A stretch of 64,000 nt of DNA, taken from assembly GCF_006439015.1 (NCBI RefSeq), contig NZ_RCZG01000008.1, positions 124,001 to 188,000 of the forward strand, written 5' to 3'. The DNA comes from Mycolicibacterium hodleri. GTDB taxonomy: Bacteria > Actinomycetota > Actinomycetes > Mycobacteriales > Mycobacteriaceae. A model generated the notes under the pieces. It made no database searches, was not told the DNA's origin, and saw only the letters and a program-made list of their open reading frames with translations. Of the stretch, positions 1 through 7,918 are shown piece by piece. A program made the position numbers and the translations under genes. Position 1 is the stretch's first letter. Every line of letters starts with the position of its first letter.

Positions 1-364
1 CGCGCCAACGGCGGCACATACCCAGATACACCTCCGACTCGCGGGCGAATCGGCTTTCGGCTCCCCGCTTGTCACTGTGGTCCCACCACAGCGACGCTCG
101 ACGGTCGAACGGTAGATCGATGTCGCGGTCGGGTGTTCCGATGTCGTGCCCCGCCGAAAAGTGTTTGCCGTTGCCGGCCAGCACGATCACCTTCACGTCG
201 TCGTCGTCCGCGGCACGGTAGAACGCGTCGTCGAGCGCGTAGGTCATGGCGCTGTTCTGGGCGTTGCGATAGTCGGGCCGGTTCATCCGGATCACCGCGA
301 CAGTGTCGGAGACGACCTCGTACAGCACTACACCGGTGTCTGTCGAACCGTTGTTGGATGTCAT
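1..364 (-). CDS. Enoyl-CoA hydratase/isomerase family protein (3' end beyond window)
   Basis: Only the first ~120 codons are present; the gene runs off the left edge. The N-terminal crotonase core is clear: a beta strand with VIRMNRPDYRNAQ, then VKVIVLAGNGKHFSAGHDI, the oxyanion-hole segment of the family, followed by an Arg/Trp-rich loop (FDRRASLWWD) seen in the mycobacterial EchA subgroup I recall. Crotonases hydrate or isomerise enoyl-CoA esters in beta-oxidation-like pathways. The ATG at 364 has no Shine-Dalgarno but a TATCCT hexamer 7 nt upstream, so a leaderless transcript is likely, and that hexamer lies inside the GTATCCnGGATAC-type palindrome. It probably belongs to the same regulon as the genes at 11-27 kb. 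Confidence 0.85.
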   Translation of the reverse strand, partial: MTSNNGSTDTGVVLYEVVSDTVAVIRMNRPDYRNAQNSAMTYALDDAFYRAADDDDVKVIVLAGNGKHFSAGHDIGTPDRDIDLPFDRRASLWWDHSDKRGAESRFARESEVYLGMCRRWR

Positions 365-379
365 GGGATCCAGGATACA
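365..379 (-). promoter_or_regulatory. Palindromic operator overlapping a leaderless -10 box
   Basis: Read towards the hydratase gene the sequence is TGTATCCTGGATCCC directly followed by ATG. TATCCT fits the mycobacterial TANNNT -10 and sits 7 nt from the start codon. It is one of eight copies in the window of GTATCCnGGATAC; the right half-site here has one change (GGATCC). Confidence 0.55.
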
Positions 380-528
380 ATGCCGAGGTGTCATCGCACA
401 GCGCACACCCAAACATGGTGAACTGCCCTGTCGCTGGCCACCTGGACGGGTGGCGCACGGGCAGCCGCTGCCCTGCGACGATCGCGAGGACCGCCTTCAG
501 GACGACAATCGAGCGATGAGGACGAACG

Positions 529-828
529 ATGGTCAAGAACGGAACTCGCCTGCAGAGTCAGGTGTGCGAAACGCAGGTAATCGTTGTGAAGGCTGCCGAT
601 GCCCTGGACGGGTTGAGGTGCGGCGGAGTCCCCATGGTGCCGCTCGGGTCCGCTCGTACGGGCGGCGAACCTGATGCCGCCTTCGCCGGCGGCACTGTGG
701 TGGGGAAGCGTTACGTAGACGGTGGGAGCGCCGAGGTCCTCGTGACGAAAGCAGGTACCGGGACTTTGAGCGTTGGACAGGTTCCGTTGAGCCTCAAGGA
801 AGCCAAGTCCCTTCCTGCAAGCGACTGA
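529..828 (+). CDS. Small conserved protein of unknown function (99 aa)
   Basis: The ATG is preceded by GAGGA at a good distance. The protein has no signal peptide or membrane segment. The pattern VCETQVIVVKA, then LRCGGVPMVPL, then VGKRYVDG and EVLVTKAGTGTLSVG, ending LPASD, is one I associate with short proteins found beside acyl-CoA synthetase and hydratase genes in actinobacteria, but I know no function or family name. The single conserved-looking Cys/Gly cluster RCGG could bind metal or a thiol, which is speculation. It is divergent from the enoyl-CoA hydratase, with the palindromic operator in the shared upstream region. Confidence 0.65.
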   Translation: MVKNGTRLQSQVCETQVIVVKAADALDGLRCGGVPMVPLGSARTGGEPDAAFAGGTVVGKRYVDGGSAEVLVTKAGTGTLSVGQVPLSLKEAKSLPASD

Positions 829-983
829 CTCCGCCGGGAATCGGGTGGTGTCGACGCGATGAGCCCCCGAAGCTCAACGCACCTCGGTTACCAGACCGGA
901 TGCGGAGCCCGTCGCCACCATGAACGTGTCATCGATTCTCGCCTTCGGGCCGCCCTGAGTCGTGGACGTCGGGGACAGGGTGG

Positions 984-3005
984 TCAATGAACGTACATCT
1001 CGCCGACCGTGCCGACCGTCAACGTCCGCCCGTCCGGAACCACCGTGGTCGACATCGGCTCCCGCACTATCGCTGGTCCCACGATTCGGTCGCCTGCCAG
1101 CAGGGTGTCCCGGAGATAGACGGGCGCAGAGACATCGTCGCCGTAGAGGAACCGGATGGTGGTGGCGTCGAGCGGCTCGGGCTTTCCAGAGGTGCGGGTC
1201 TCCGGTCGCTCGAAGGTAAACCGTTCAGACGGCACGACCAGGCTGGCGCGGAACGTCACCGCCTCGACCGGGAACGCGTCCAGCCGGATGCCATTGCGCC
1301 GTTGGTAGTGGTCGTGGAAGGAAGTAACCATCTCCGCAATCGAGTCCGCCGTCAGCTCACCAGACGGCATGGTCACCAGGGGCATGTCCCAGCCCTGGCC
1401 GAGTAACCTGCCGTCGAAGGTCCGGACCACCTTCGATGACGCGCGTTCCGCGTCGCCCAGCCCGCTCAGCAGGGAGTCTTCCATCTCCCTGAAGTGGGCT
1501 GCGATCGACTCCGCGGACTCGGGGGCCAGCACGGTGTAGGCGCTGCGGCTGTCGGAGAAAACGAGGTCGGTGGCCAGCAGTCCGAGCGCGCTGAACAACC
1601 CCGGGTGGGGAGGGACGACAACGCGGCGCAGCTTGACCTGGTCGAGCACGAACGGGAGCATCATCGGCCCAGCCGCTCCGAATGCGACGACGCTGAAGTC
1701 GCTGGAATCCAGACCACGCGCCAGCGCAACGTTATAGATGCCCTCGACGATGTTGTTGAGCCCGATTCGCCAAGTGCTGGTCACCCGATGGCCGAGGTCA
1801 CCTGCCATGGCGAGCGATTCGAACGCCGTCGCCGCGTGCTCCGCATGCAGCTTGAGGGTGCCCCCGGCGAAGCCGCCTGGGTCGATGAAGCCCATCAGCA
1901 GCGCCGCGTCGGTCATGGTCGGTTCGGTGCCGCCAAGCCCGTAGCATGCCGGCCCAGGGGTCCCACCCGCGCTCTCCGGCCCTACCCGCAACTCGCCAAG
2001 TTCGTTGACGGTCGCAATGCTCCCGCCACCTGCACCCAGCGTGGAGATATCGGTCGACAGCGAGTTCACCACCATGTCGTACTCGAACTCGAAGGTCGTA
2101 TTGCGATGGGTGGAACCCGCGGTGATCACGCTCAGGTCGCACGAGGTACCGCCGATGTCGACGCACAGCATGTCATGATCGTCGATCTCCACCCCAAGAT
2201 GCACGCACGCGGCGGTGCCTGCCGACGGACCAGAGAACACGATGCGGTACGGCTTGTCCATCGCCGTCTTCGCCGGCACCAGCGTCGCCGCCGAGTCGGC
2301 GTAGTTGAGCTGCCCCGTGAAACCGAGCTCGCGAAGGCCGTCCTGCAACTCGGCGTCGTAGTCGGTGTAGATGATCTTCATGATCACGTCGATGACCGTT
2401 GTCGACGTTCTGGCATATTCCTTGGCTAGCGGTGAAACATCGCTCGAGTAGGAGCAGCGCACACCGGGCAGGTGCTCGGCCACCAGCTCGGCCACCCGTC
2501 GCTCGTGGGTCCCGTTGACGTGTGAGTGTAGGAAGGCAATCGCGACGCCCTCGACGTTGCACCGCTTCAGGACCTGCAACTGCTCGATCACCTGCGCCTC
2601 GTCGAGAGGCACCATGGCCTCGCCGGACGCGGTCATCCTCTCGACCACGCCCCGGCGCAGATACCGAGGGACCATCGGGGCCGTTGAGTCCGAGAAGGAT
2701 CGTCGCCACGACGGATCGGTGAGTGCTTGCACCGGGCGGATCAGCCGCGCTCTGTCCATCACGTCGCGATGTCCCATAGTCGCCAACAGTCCGACCTTCG
2801 GCAACCGCCGGGTCAGCACCGCGTTCAGTCCGTGTGTACTCGCATGGTTGAACACGTTCGACTGCGTGGGGTCGACGGCCTTCGCGCCTTCGAGCACCGA
2901 CAGGTGCACCGACTCACGCCGGGTCTGGATCTTGACGGTCACCGGCTTCCCGTCGCGAATCGCGATGACATCGGTGAACGTTCCGCCTACGTCGACGCCG
3001 ATCAT
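984..3005 (-). CDS. Hydantoinase/oxoprolinase-type ATPase subunit A (HyuA-like, copy 1)
   Basis: 673 aa. The N-terminal GVDVGGTFTDV and the internal DIGGTSCDLSV are the two phosphate-binding loops of the ASKHA-fold HyuA/AcxA family, whose members use ATP to hydrolyse hydantoins or 5-oxoproline or to carboxylate ketones (acetone and acetophenone carboxylases). I start it at the ATG at 3005 because GAGAGGA lies 7 nt upstream and family similarity begins there; the frame is open further upstream but that extension is not family-like. It lies 43 bp after the HyuB-like gene on the same strand, the usual arrangement of a two-subunit enzyme. Substrate unknown. Confidence 0.88.
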   Translation of the reverse strand: MIGVDVGGTFTDVIAIRDGKPVTVKIQTRRESVHLSVLEGAKAVDPTQSNVFNHASTHGLNAVLTRRLPKVGLLATMGHRDVMDRARLIRPVQALTDPSWRRSFSDSTAPMVPRYLRRGVVERMTASGEAMVPLDEAQVIEQLQVLKRCNVEGVAIAFLHSHVNGTHERRVAELVAEHLPGVRCSYSSDVSPLAKEYARTSTTVIDVIMKIIYTDYDAELQDGLRELGFTGQLNYADSAATLVPAKTAMDKPYRIVFSGPSAGTAACVHLGVEIDDHDMLCVDIGGTSCDLSVITAGSTHRNTTFEFEYDMVVNSLSTDISTLGAGGGSIATVNELGELRVGPESAGGTPGPACYGLGGTEPTMTDAALLMGFIDPGGFAGGTLKLHAEHAATAFESLAMAGDLGHRVTSTWRIGLNNIVEGIYNVALARGLDSSDFSVVAFGAAGPMMLPFVLDQVKLRRVVVPPHPGLFSALGLLATDLVFSDSRSAYTVLAPESAESIAAHFREMEDSLLSGLGDAERASSKVVRTFDGRLLGQGWDMPLVTMPSGELTADSIAEMVTSFHDHYQRRNGIRLDAFPVEAVTFRASLVVPSERFTFERPETRTSGKPEPLDATTIRFLYGDDVSAPVYLRDTLLAGDRIVGPAIVREPMSTTVVPDGRTLTVGTVGEMYVH

Positions 3006-3048
3006 GTTGAGTCCTCTCGAAATGGGTCTGCCTGGTCGATGGGAGGGG

Positions 3049-5217
3049 TCACGGCTGGAGCAGGTCCTCGACGAGCTCAATCGAACCCAGCCGATGCCAC
3101 CGCGTCCTCGATGCCGAGTGCAGGCAGCTCTGGCACTTCACTGCGCGAAACCACCCGGACTCGGTCAGCACCGGATACTCGGCCAGCACGTTCTCACCGC
3201 ACGCGTCGCACGCGCCTTCCACGGGCTCGCGCACGACCTCGCGGGTCGGCGCGACGTTGTCGTGGATGGATGCAGGGGCGCTCGGCGGTGAAGGAGAACG
3301 CCTTTCCCGACACGATGCCGTGGCTTCCAGATCCACGGCGACCTGCTCCGGATCGGTCTCGGGATCGCCGGTGACGATCACGCCATAGTCGCGTTCGGCA
3401 CCATTCACGCTGACGTATCCATCGCGCACGTCGCGGGCGACGGACGCCGGGTCACGTTCCAGCGGGTCGCCCCAGCCGCCGCCCCCGTCACTCAGGGTCC
3501 GCCACAACGAGTTGGGCATGGTGAGCCAGGGGTTCTGGGCTGCCCAGTGAAAGAACGTGCCCGCCTCGTCCAAGGCGTGGGTGAGAGGGTCCATCATGCC
3601 GCTGACCGGGGTGCTTTCGCGCAGGGCCGGCACCACATCCAGGTTCCGCAGGCTCTGGTCATCCACCGAGAAGTCCGACCACGACCAGATCCCGACCGGG
3701 CCGCCGGCTCTGCCACCCAGAGCGCCCTGTCCGTTGGGGGTTTTGGTGCGCGGCGCAGTCATGAAGTGGCAGACAGAGGTGGTCCAGTAGGTGTCCTCGA
3801 TGGTGCCGGCGCCGCCTCGGTAGCGGCCCGCACCCCCGGAGTCGGTGACGTACTCCTTGCGAAGGTGAACGACTGGAATATCCGCCTCGACGGTCTCGAT
3901 GTCGACTCCGATGTAGTTGAGCGAACAGCTCATCTGTCCGCTGTCGGCGTCGCCTGCGTCGTTCGCGCCCCAGCCGCCGACCGGATTGAGTGCCGTCATC
4001 CACGGCTGAGGCGTGTCAGGCGGGCTGACGACGTGGTGTAGATGAGTGCAGCGGGAGGGCGCTGCTTGAGCTCGCGTGCCCAGTGCGTCGTTCAGCGCCT
4101 TCATGATTGCCAAATACACGGTGAGGATGGGTTCGAAATACAGCATCGCCGCGGCGGGGGGTTCGGCACTGATGAGCGTCCCGCCGGGCACGACGATGTC
4201 GATGTCACGCAAAAACGCCGAAGTGTACGGCGAGGCCGGGTCCAGAAGGGACTTCAGAGCGAGGCTGACCGCAGTCTTCGTGTCGGGCCAGCACGAGTTG
4301 ATCGAAGTCTGCGCCTGCTCGGAAGTGCCACTGAAGTCGACCTCGGTGTGGTCGCCGCACTTGGTGATCCTGACCGCAACCCGGTACTCCCGTGCCGCGT
4401 CGGCGCCATCGCAGTCGAAGTAGTCCTCGCCCTCGTACACGCCGTCCGGCAGCGCACGCAGGGCATGGCGGGCCCGCTCGGCCGATGCGTCACATGCGTA
4501 GCGGATACCTCCGTGGAACGCCTCGAGCCCGTAGCGGTCGATTGTGTCGTGGATCAGCTCGTCGCCCAGTTTGAGGGCTACGAATATGCTCTGCATGTCC
4601 GGCATTAGCAGCCCGCCAAATCGGGCGTTGCCCAAGATGACGCTGAAAGTTGGCTTCACGGGCCGGTTCTGGTGAAAGAGCAACATCGGCGGTACGACGA
4701 GGCCGTTCTCGTACACGTCCCGCTTGGTCCCCGAGAAGCCACCCGGAACCACACCGCCGATGTCCATCATGTGCGCACGAATCGACAGCACGCTAACGAT
4801 CTGGCCGTCGACGAAGACCGGCTTCATGAAGCACATGTCGTTGGGGTGTGTGCCTGCTCGATACGGGTCGTTGCAGATCAGGAGGTCGCCCTCCTGAAGA
4901 TTGCCGACGCCGAATTCCTCGACGCTGTTGGCGACGGCATCACGCATTGACCCGAAGAACACGGGCAACGTCTGTGCCACCGCGGGAGTCAGGTAGTCCA
5001 GCGACGGGCCACCGGACACGGTGGCCGAGAAATCGTGGAAATCTCGAATAATCGGCGAGAACGCCGTCGTGAGCAGTTTGTTGCAAATGTGGCTGATGAT
5101 GTACTGCAGCCTGCTGGACAGAATGGTCGACGTGAATCGATCGCACCCGTAGTGCTCGATCAGATCGTTATCCGTCAGATCTCGCAGGTCGGTGGGACGT
5201 TCTGCAATCGCGGTCAT
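3049..5217 (-). CDS. Hydantoinase/oxoprolinase-type subunit B (HyuB-like, copy 1) with C-terminal Cys4 tail
   Basis: 722 aa; the start has a strong AGGAGG. The body matches the HyuB family: early TAFSPIIRDFHDFSA, GDLLICNDPYRAGTHPNDM and the Gly-rich GGAGRYRGGAG near the end of the core. It is about 170 residues longer than the second HyuB in this cluster. The extra tail ends with CDAC at ~670 and CQSC at ~695, a CxxC-x21-CxxC arrangement that suggests a small zinc ribbon. HyuB-type subunits carry the catalytic metal site of the ATP-dependent hydrolase/carboxylase. Its partner is the HyuA gene downstream. Confidence 0.88.
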   Translation of the reverse strand: MTAIAERPTDLRDLTDNDLIEHYGCDRFTSTILSSRLQYIISHICNKLLTTAFSPIIRDFHDFSATVSGGPSLDYLTPAVAQTLPVFFGSMRDAVANSVEEFGVGNLQEGDLLICNDPYRAGTHPNDMCFMKPVFVDGQIVSVLSIRAHMMDIGGVVPGGFSGTKRDVYENGLVVPPMLLFHQNRPVKPTFSVILGNARFGGLLMPDMQSIFVALKLGDELIHDTIDRYGLEAFHGGIRYACDASAERARHALRALPDGVYEGEDYFDCDGADAAREYRVAVRITKCGDHTEVDFSGTSEQAQTSINSCWPDTKTAVSLALKSLLDPASPYTSAFLRDIDIVVPGGTLISAEPPAAAMLYFEPILTVYLAIMKALNDALGTRAQAAPSRCTHLHHVVSPPDTPQPWMTALNPVGGWGANDAGDADSGQMSCSLNYIGVDIETVEADIPVVHLRKEYVTDSGGAGRYRGGAGTIEDTYWTTSVCHFMTAPRTKTPNGQGALGGRAGGPVGIWSWSDFSVDDQSLRNLDVVPALRESTPVSGMMDPLTHALDEAGTFFHWAAQNPWLTMPNSLWRTLSDGGGGWGDPLERDPASVARDVRDGYVSVNGAERDYGVIVTGDPETDPEQVAVDLEATASCRERRSPSPPSAPASIHDNVAPTREVVREPVEGACDACGENVLAEYPVLTESGWFRAVKCQSCLHSASRTRWHRLGSIELVEDLLQP

Positions 5218-5247
5218 GGTGCCTCCTGATCAGCTGTTTCGTGCGTT

Positions 5248-6021
5248 TTAGCGGGTCGGTGAGTATCCGGAGTTCATCGCCATCTGCCCACCGTCGACCG
5301 GGATTGTGACCCCGGTGATGTAGGCGGCGTCGTCCGAGGCGAGGAACATGATCGCCTTGGCCTGGTCCAGTGGTTCGGCAACTCGGCCGATGGGAATCCG
5401 ACCAATACGGGTCTTCATGAACTCGGGGAACTGCTCTATGGCCTCGGCGACCATTAACGAATTGGTCAGCCCGGGAGCCACGCAATTGACTCGGATCCCA
5501 TACGGTGCCCAGTCCAGCGCGAGCGCCTTGGTGAGCCCGATCAGGCCGTGCTTGGTCGAGGTGTAGCCGACATCGGAGGCGATGGCGGCGAGTCCGGCCA
5601 ATGAGGAGATATTTATGATGCTGCCGCTGCGGTTACCGATCATGCTCTGCACGGCGGCGGCCTTGGCCCAGTGGAAGGCCCCGCCGAGGTTGACCGCCAT
5701 CACGCGCTCGAATTGCGTGTACTCCTCCGCTGGAGCAGCAGATGGCATACCAGCGTTGTTCACGAGGATGTCAATCTGACCGAATTTCGAGACGACCTCC
5801 GCCGCGGCCGCCTCCACCTCTGCGGTGTTGCTGATGTCGCAGGCGATCGACATGGCCTTGCCGCCCGCGGCAAGGATCTCGGCGACGGTCTTGTCGGCGG
5901 TGTCGCTGTCTATGTCGTTGACAGCGACGGCAGCGCCCTCCGCGGCGAAGCCGAGGGCGGTCGCGGCGCCGATCCCGGATCCCGCCCCGGTGACGACGGC
6001 AACCTTGCCTTCGAATCTCAT
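5248..6021 (-). CDS. Short-chain dehydrogenase/reductase
   Basis: 257 aa from the ATG at 6021 (an in-frame ATG two codons upstream is possible). Classical SDR features: TGAGSGIG cofactor loop, VNDID after beta-2 (Asp suggesting NAD(H)), LVNNAG, NISS with the catalytic Ser, and YTSTK as the YxxxK pair; the C-terminus has TGVTIPVDGG. The start overlaps by ATGA the stop of a 20-codon ORF that carries the real ribosome binding site, so translation is probably coupled. It lies in the hyu operon and likely interconverts a hydroxy and a keto intermediate. Confidence 0.88.
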   Translation of the reverse strand: MRFEGKVAVVTGAGSGIGAATALGFAAEGAAVAVNDIDSDTADKTVAEILAAGGKAMSIACDISNTAEVEAAAAEVVSKFGQIDILVNNAGMPSAAPAEEYTQFERVMAVNLGGAFHWAKAAAVQSMIGNRSGSIINISSLAGLAAIASDVGYTSTKHGLIGLTKALALDWAPYGIRVNCVAPGLTNSLMVAEAIEQFPEFMKTRIGRIPIGRVAEPLDQAKAIMFLASDDAAYITGVTIPVDGGQMAMNSGYSPTR

Positions 6022-6080
6022 ACCCATGGTGAACTTGCAATCTCGTCGAGGTTCCAGACGACGTTGTCAGCAGATTTCAT
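6018..6080 (-). CDS. 20-aa ORF coupled to the SDR gene (possible leader peptide)
   Basis: The ATG at 6080 has AAGGAG 8-9 nt upstream, a better signal than anything in front of the SDR. It encodes a 20-residue peptide with two tryptophans (VVW and PWV) and its TGA overlaps the SDR ATG. It could be a translational-coupling leader or the scrap of a truncated gene. No family recognised. Confidence 0.45.
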   Translation of the reverse strand: MKSADNVVWNLDEIASSPWV

Positions 6081-6134
6081 TGCGCTATCTCCTTCATTCT
6101 TGGTCACGATGGACTGTCCGAACTCGGTTCGAAT

Positions 6135-7079
6135 TCATTTGATCGCCAGCGGGGTGATCGGGCTGCCGACGGCGTTCTCGACCTTCAGTGGAGGAGAGGT
6201 GAAGAAGAAATCCCACACGCCATCCGCCTCGCAGTCCGCTGCCAGTGCGTCCAAGTCGAATGTCTCGCCCATCGTCATGCCCATGTCGCGGATCAGAACG
6301 CAGTGGCAAATCAGCAACATCGTGCCGACGGGCACCACTTCGATGCCCCAGTTGTCCGACGCGACGGCGGCGACTTCCCGTTCGTGCAGCCATTCGAGAC
6401 ACGACATCCCGATACCGGGCTCTCCGCTGTTGAAGGTGGCGGCCGACTTGTGAATCGTGAATTGCTGGATCCAACCCGTGCGGATGAGCAGGATGTCACC
6501 CACTCCGACCCGCACGTCCTGTCGGTCTTCCGCGGCTTCGAGTTCCGCGGCCGTGATCTCGTAACCGACTTCCAGCGGCTTGCCGTCGTGAAGCGCGGTG
6601 ATGTCGAGGAGAACCCCCCGCCCGGTCGGGCCCTTGGCAATGATGTCGCCGATGGCAAGAACGGTCGAGCCACTGAACGTCGATACACTCTGCGACGGAA
6701 CATTGTTGTAGAAGCTGCCGTCGTAGCCGACGTGCGCCAGGCCGTCCCACTGGGTTGCGCATTGCAGCGGCATGGTGATCCAGTCATCGGCAACGATCAC
6801 GTCCGTGGGCGAGACGAAGGAATTGAGAATGTGGGTGTCGCCGGGGGTGATGCTCATCAAGTGAATCGGGTTGGACCGTCCCCCCGCGGCCGCAGCGGGG
6901 CCGTTGGCGCCCAACGGAATGCTGAGGTCGAAGATCTTCCCCTGCTTGATCAGCTGACTGGCACTCACCACCGCGTCGGGCGTGATGTGGTTGAGCGTGC
7001 CGATGCGATCATCGTCGCCCCATCGTCCCCAGTTGGTGAGCTGTCTGCCCACTGCTCTGAAATCGAAATCTGCTGGCAT
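6135..7079 (-). CDS. Cyclase-family (kynurenine-formamidase-like) metal-dependent hydrolase
   Basis: 314 aa; the ATG at 7079 follows GGAGG. The frame stays open upstream to 7601 but that stretch is antisense shadow of the aldolase gene. The fold signature is DLSIPLGANGP near the N-terminus, then CATQWDGLAHVGYDG, the variant of the cyclase-family metal-binding stretch that has QWDxLxH instead of HxGTHxD. GDILLIRTGW and SDNWGIEVVP are also typical. Relatives open cyclic or amide compounds (formamidase, isatin hydrolase). With the Hyu enzymes this suggests stepwise hydrolysis of a ring or amide, but the substrate is not evident. Confidence 0.82.
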   Translation of the reverse strand: MPADFDFRAVGRQLTNWGRWGDDDRIGTLNHITPDAVVSASQLIKQGKIFDLSIPLGANGPAAAAGGRSNPIHLMSITPGDTHILNSFVSPTDVIVADDWITMPLQCATQWDGLAHVGYDGSFYNNVPSQSVSTFSGSTVLAIGDIIAKGPTGRGVLLDITALHDGKPLEVGYEITAAELEAAEDRQDVRVGVGDILLIRTGWIQQFTIHKSAATFNSGEPGIGMSCLEWLHEREVAAVASDNWGIEVVPVGTMLLICHCVLIRDMGMTMGETFDLDALAADCEADGVWDFFFTSPPLKVENAVGSPITPLAIK

Positions 7080-7147
7080 GCCTTGCCTCCGTGTCTCAAG
7101 ACGCTTCATCGCCTGAATGTCAGTCGATTCAGGTCCTAAACCTCCTG

Positions 7148-7918
7148 TCAGCGCTCGAAATTCGCCCGAACCGTCGTGATCTCCTCGGAGAGGAAGTAGT
7201 GGACGTGCAGCAGATCCATGCCATGCACCAGTACGTCGGCCTCGCCCTTGGCCAGGCCGACGCAGTTCGTGGTGGTCCAGATTCGCTTCCCGTGGGCGAC
7301 AGCCGATGCCTTCGCCGTCGCCCATCCTTCGGTGACCTCGGGGGCGTCGAACGCGACGCCCGAGTCGACCGAGTAGTCCCCTGGCCCGAAGAGCACGTAG
7401 TCGATTCCGTCGACGTCGAAGATCTCGTCGATGTTCTTCAGTCCGCGACGCGATTCGATGATGGGAATGACGAGGACGTTGCGCTCGGTGTGCTCGACAT
7501 ATTTGCCCCACCCGCCCATCGAGTACCGGCCCGAGTGGGTGGACGGGCACATGCTGCGGTTTCCGCCTTGCGGGTAGCGGGTCGTTTCTAAAGCGGCCCA
7601 CGCCTCCTCGGCGGTTTCGATGTGCGAGATCACCAATGCCTCGGCGCCGATGTCTAGGAACCGCTGTGCGTCGACGCGGTCATAGTTGGGCATCCGCACC
7701 ATCGGGATGATCCCAGCCGCCTCGGCGGCCCGAACGTGGCCGACGAACTCGGCCGGACCCAAGGGTGAGTGCTCGGCATCGAGCAGTGCGAAGTCGAAGC
7801 CGACATCCCCGAGGATGTCGACGATGGCGGCGTCGGATGACCCGATGAACATCCCGACGGGTGTCTGCCCCCGTTCGGTGATCTCGTCCAAGCGTTGCCG
7901 CGCGCCGATGCGGGTCAT
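7148..7918 (-). CDS. HpcH/HpaI aldolase/citrate lyase family protein
   Basis: 256 aa. FDFALLDAEHSPLG, LVIPIIESRRGL (metal-binding Glu) and VLFGPGDYSVDSG (metal-binding Asp) mark the class II, pyruvate-type aldolase family (HpaI, 2,4-dihydroxyhept-2-ene-1,7-dioate aldolase and relatives). Its ATG overlaps the stop of the HyuA gene by ATGA, so it is co-translated with it. The expected reaction is retro-aldol cleavage of a 4-hydroxy-2-oxoacid to pyruvate (or glyoxylate) plus an aldehyde, a sensible late step of a ring-cleavage route. Substrate not predictable from sequence. Confidence 0.88.
   Translation of the reverse strand: MTRIGARQRLDEITERGQTPVGMFIGSSDAAIVDILGDVGFDFALLDAEHSPLGPAEFVGHVRAAEAAGIIPMVRMPNYDRVDAQRFLDIGAEALVISHIETAEEAWAALETTRYPQGGNRSMCPSTHSGRYSMGGWGKYVEHTERNVLVIPIIESRRGLKNIDEIFDVDGIDYVLFGPGDYSVDSGVAFDAPEVTEGWATAKASAVAHGKRIWTTTNCVGLAKGEADVLVHGMDLLHVHYFLSEEITTVRANFER

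Noticed and set aside
1494..2429. 311-codon plus-strand ORF
   Set aside because: Antisense to the first HyuA gene; composition is typical of a shadow frame and there is no start signal.
5255..5275. GTATCCGGAGTTC as another operator copy
   Set aside because: Matches only one half-site and lies inside the SDR coding region at its 3' end.
7080..7601. N-terminal extension of the cyclase-family protein
   Set aside because: Open frame antisense to the aldolase gene; the ATG at 7079 with GGAGG is the clear start.
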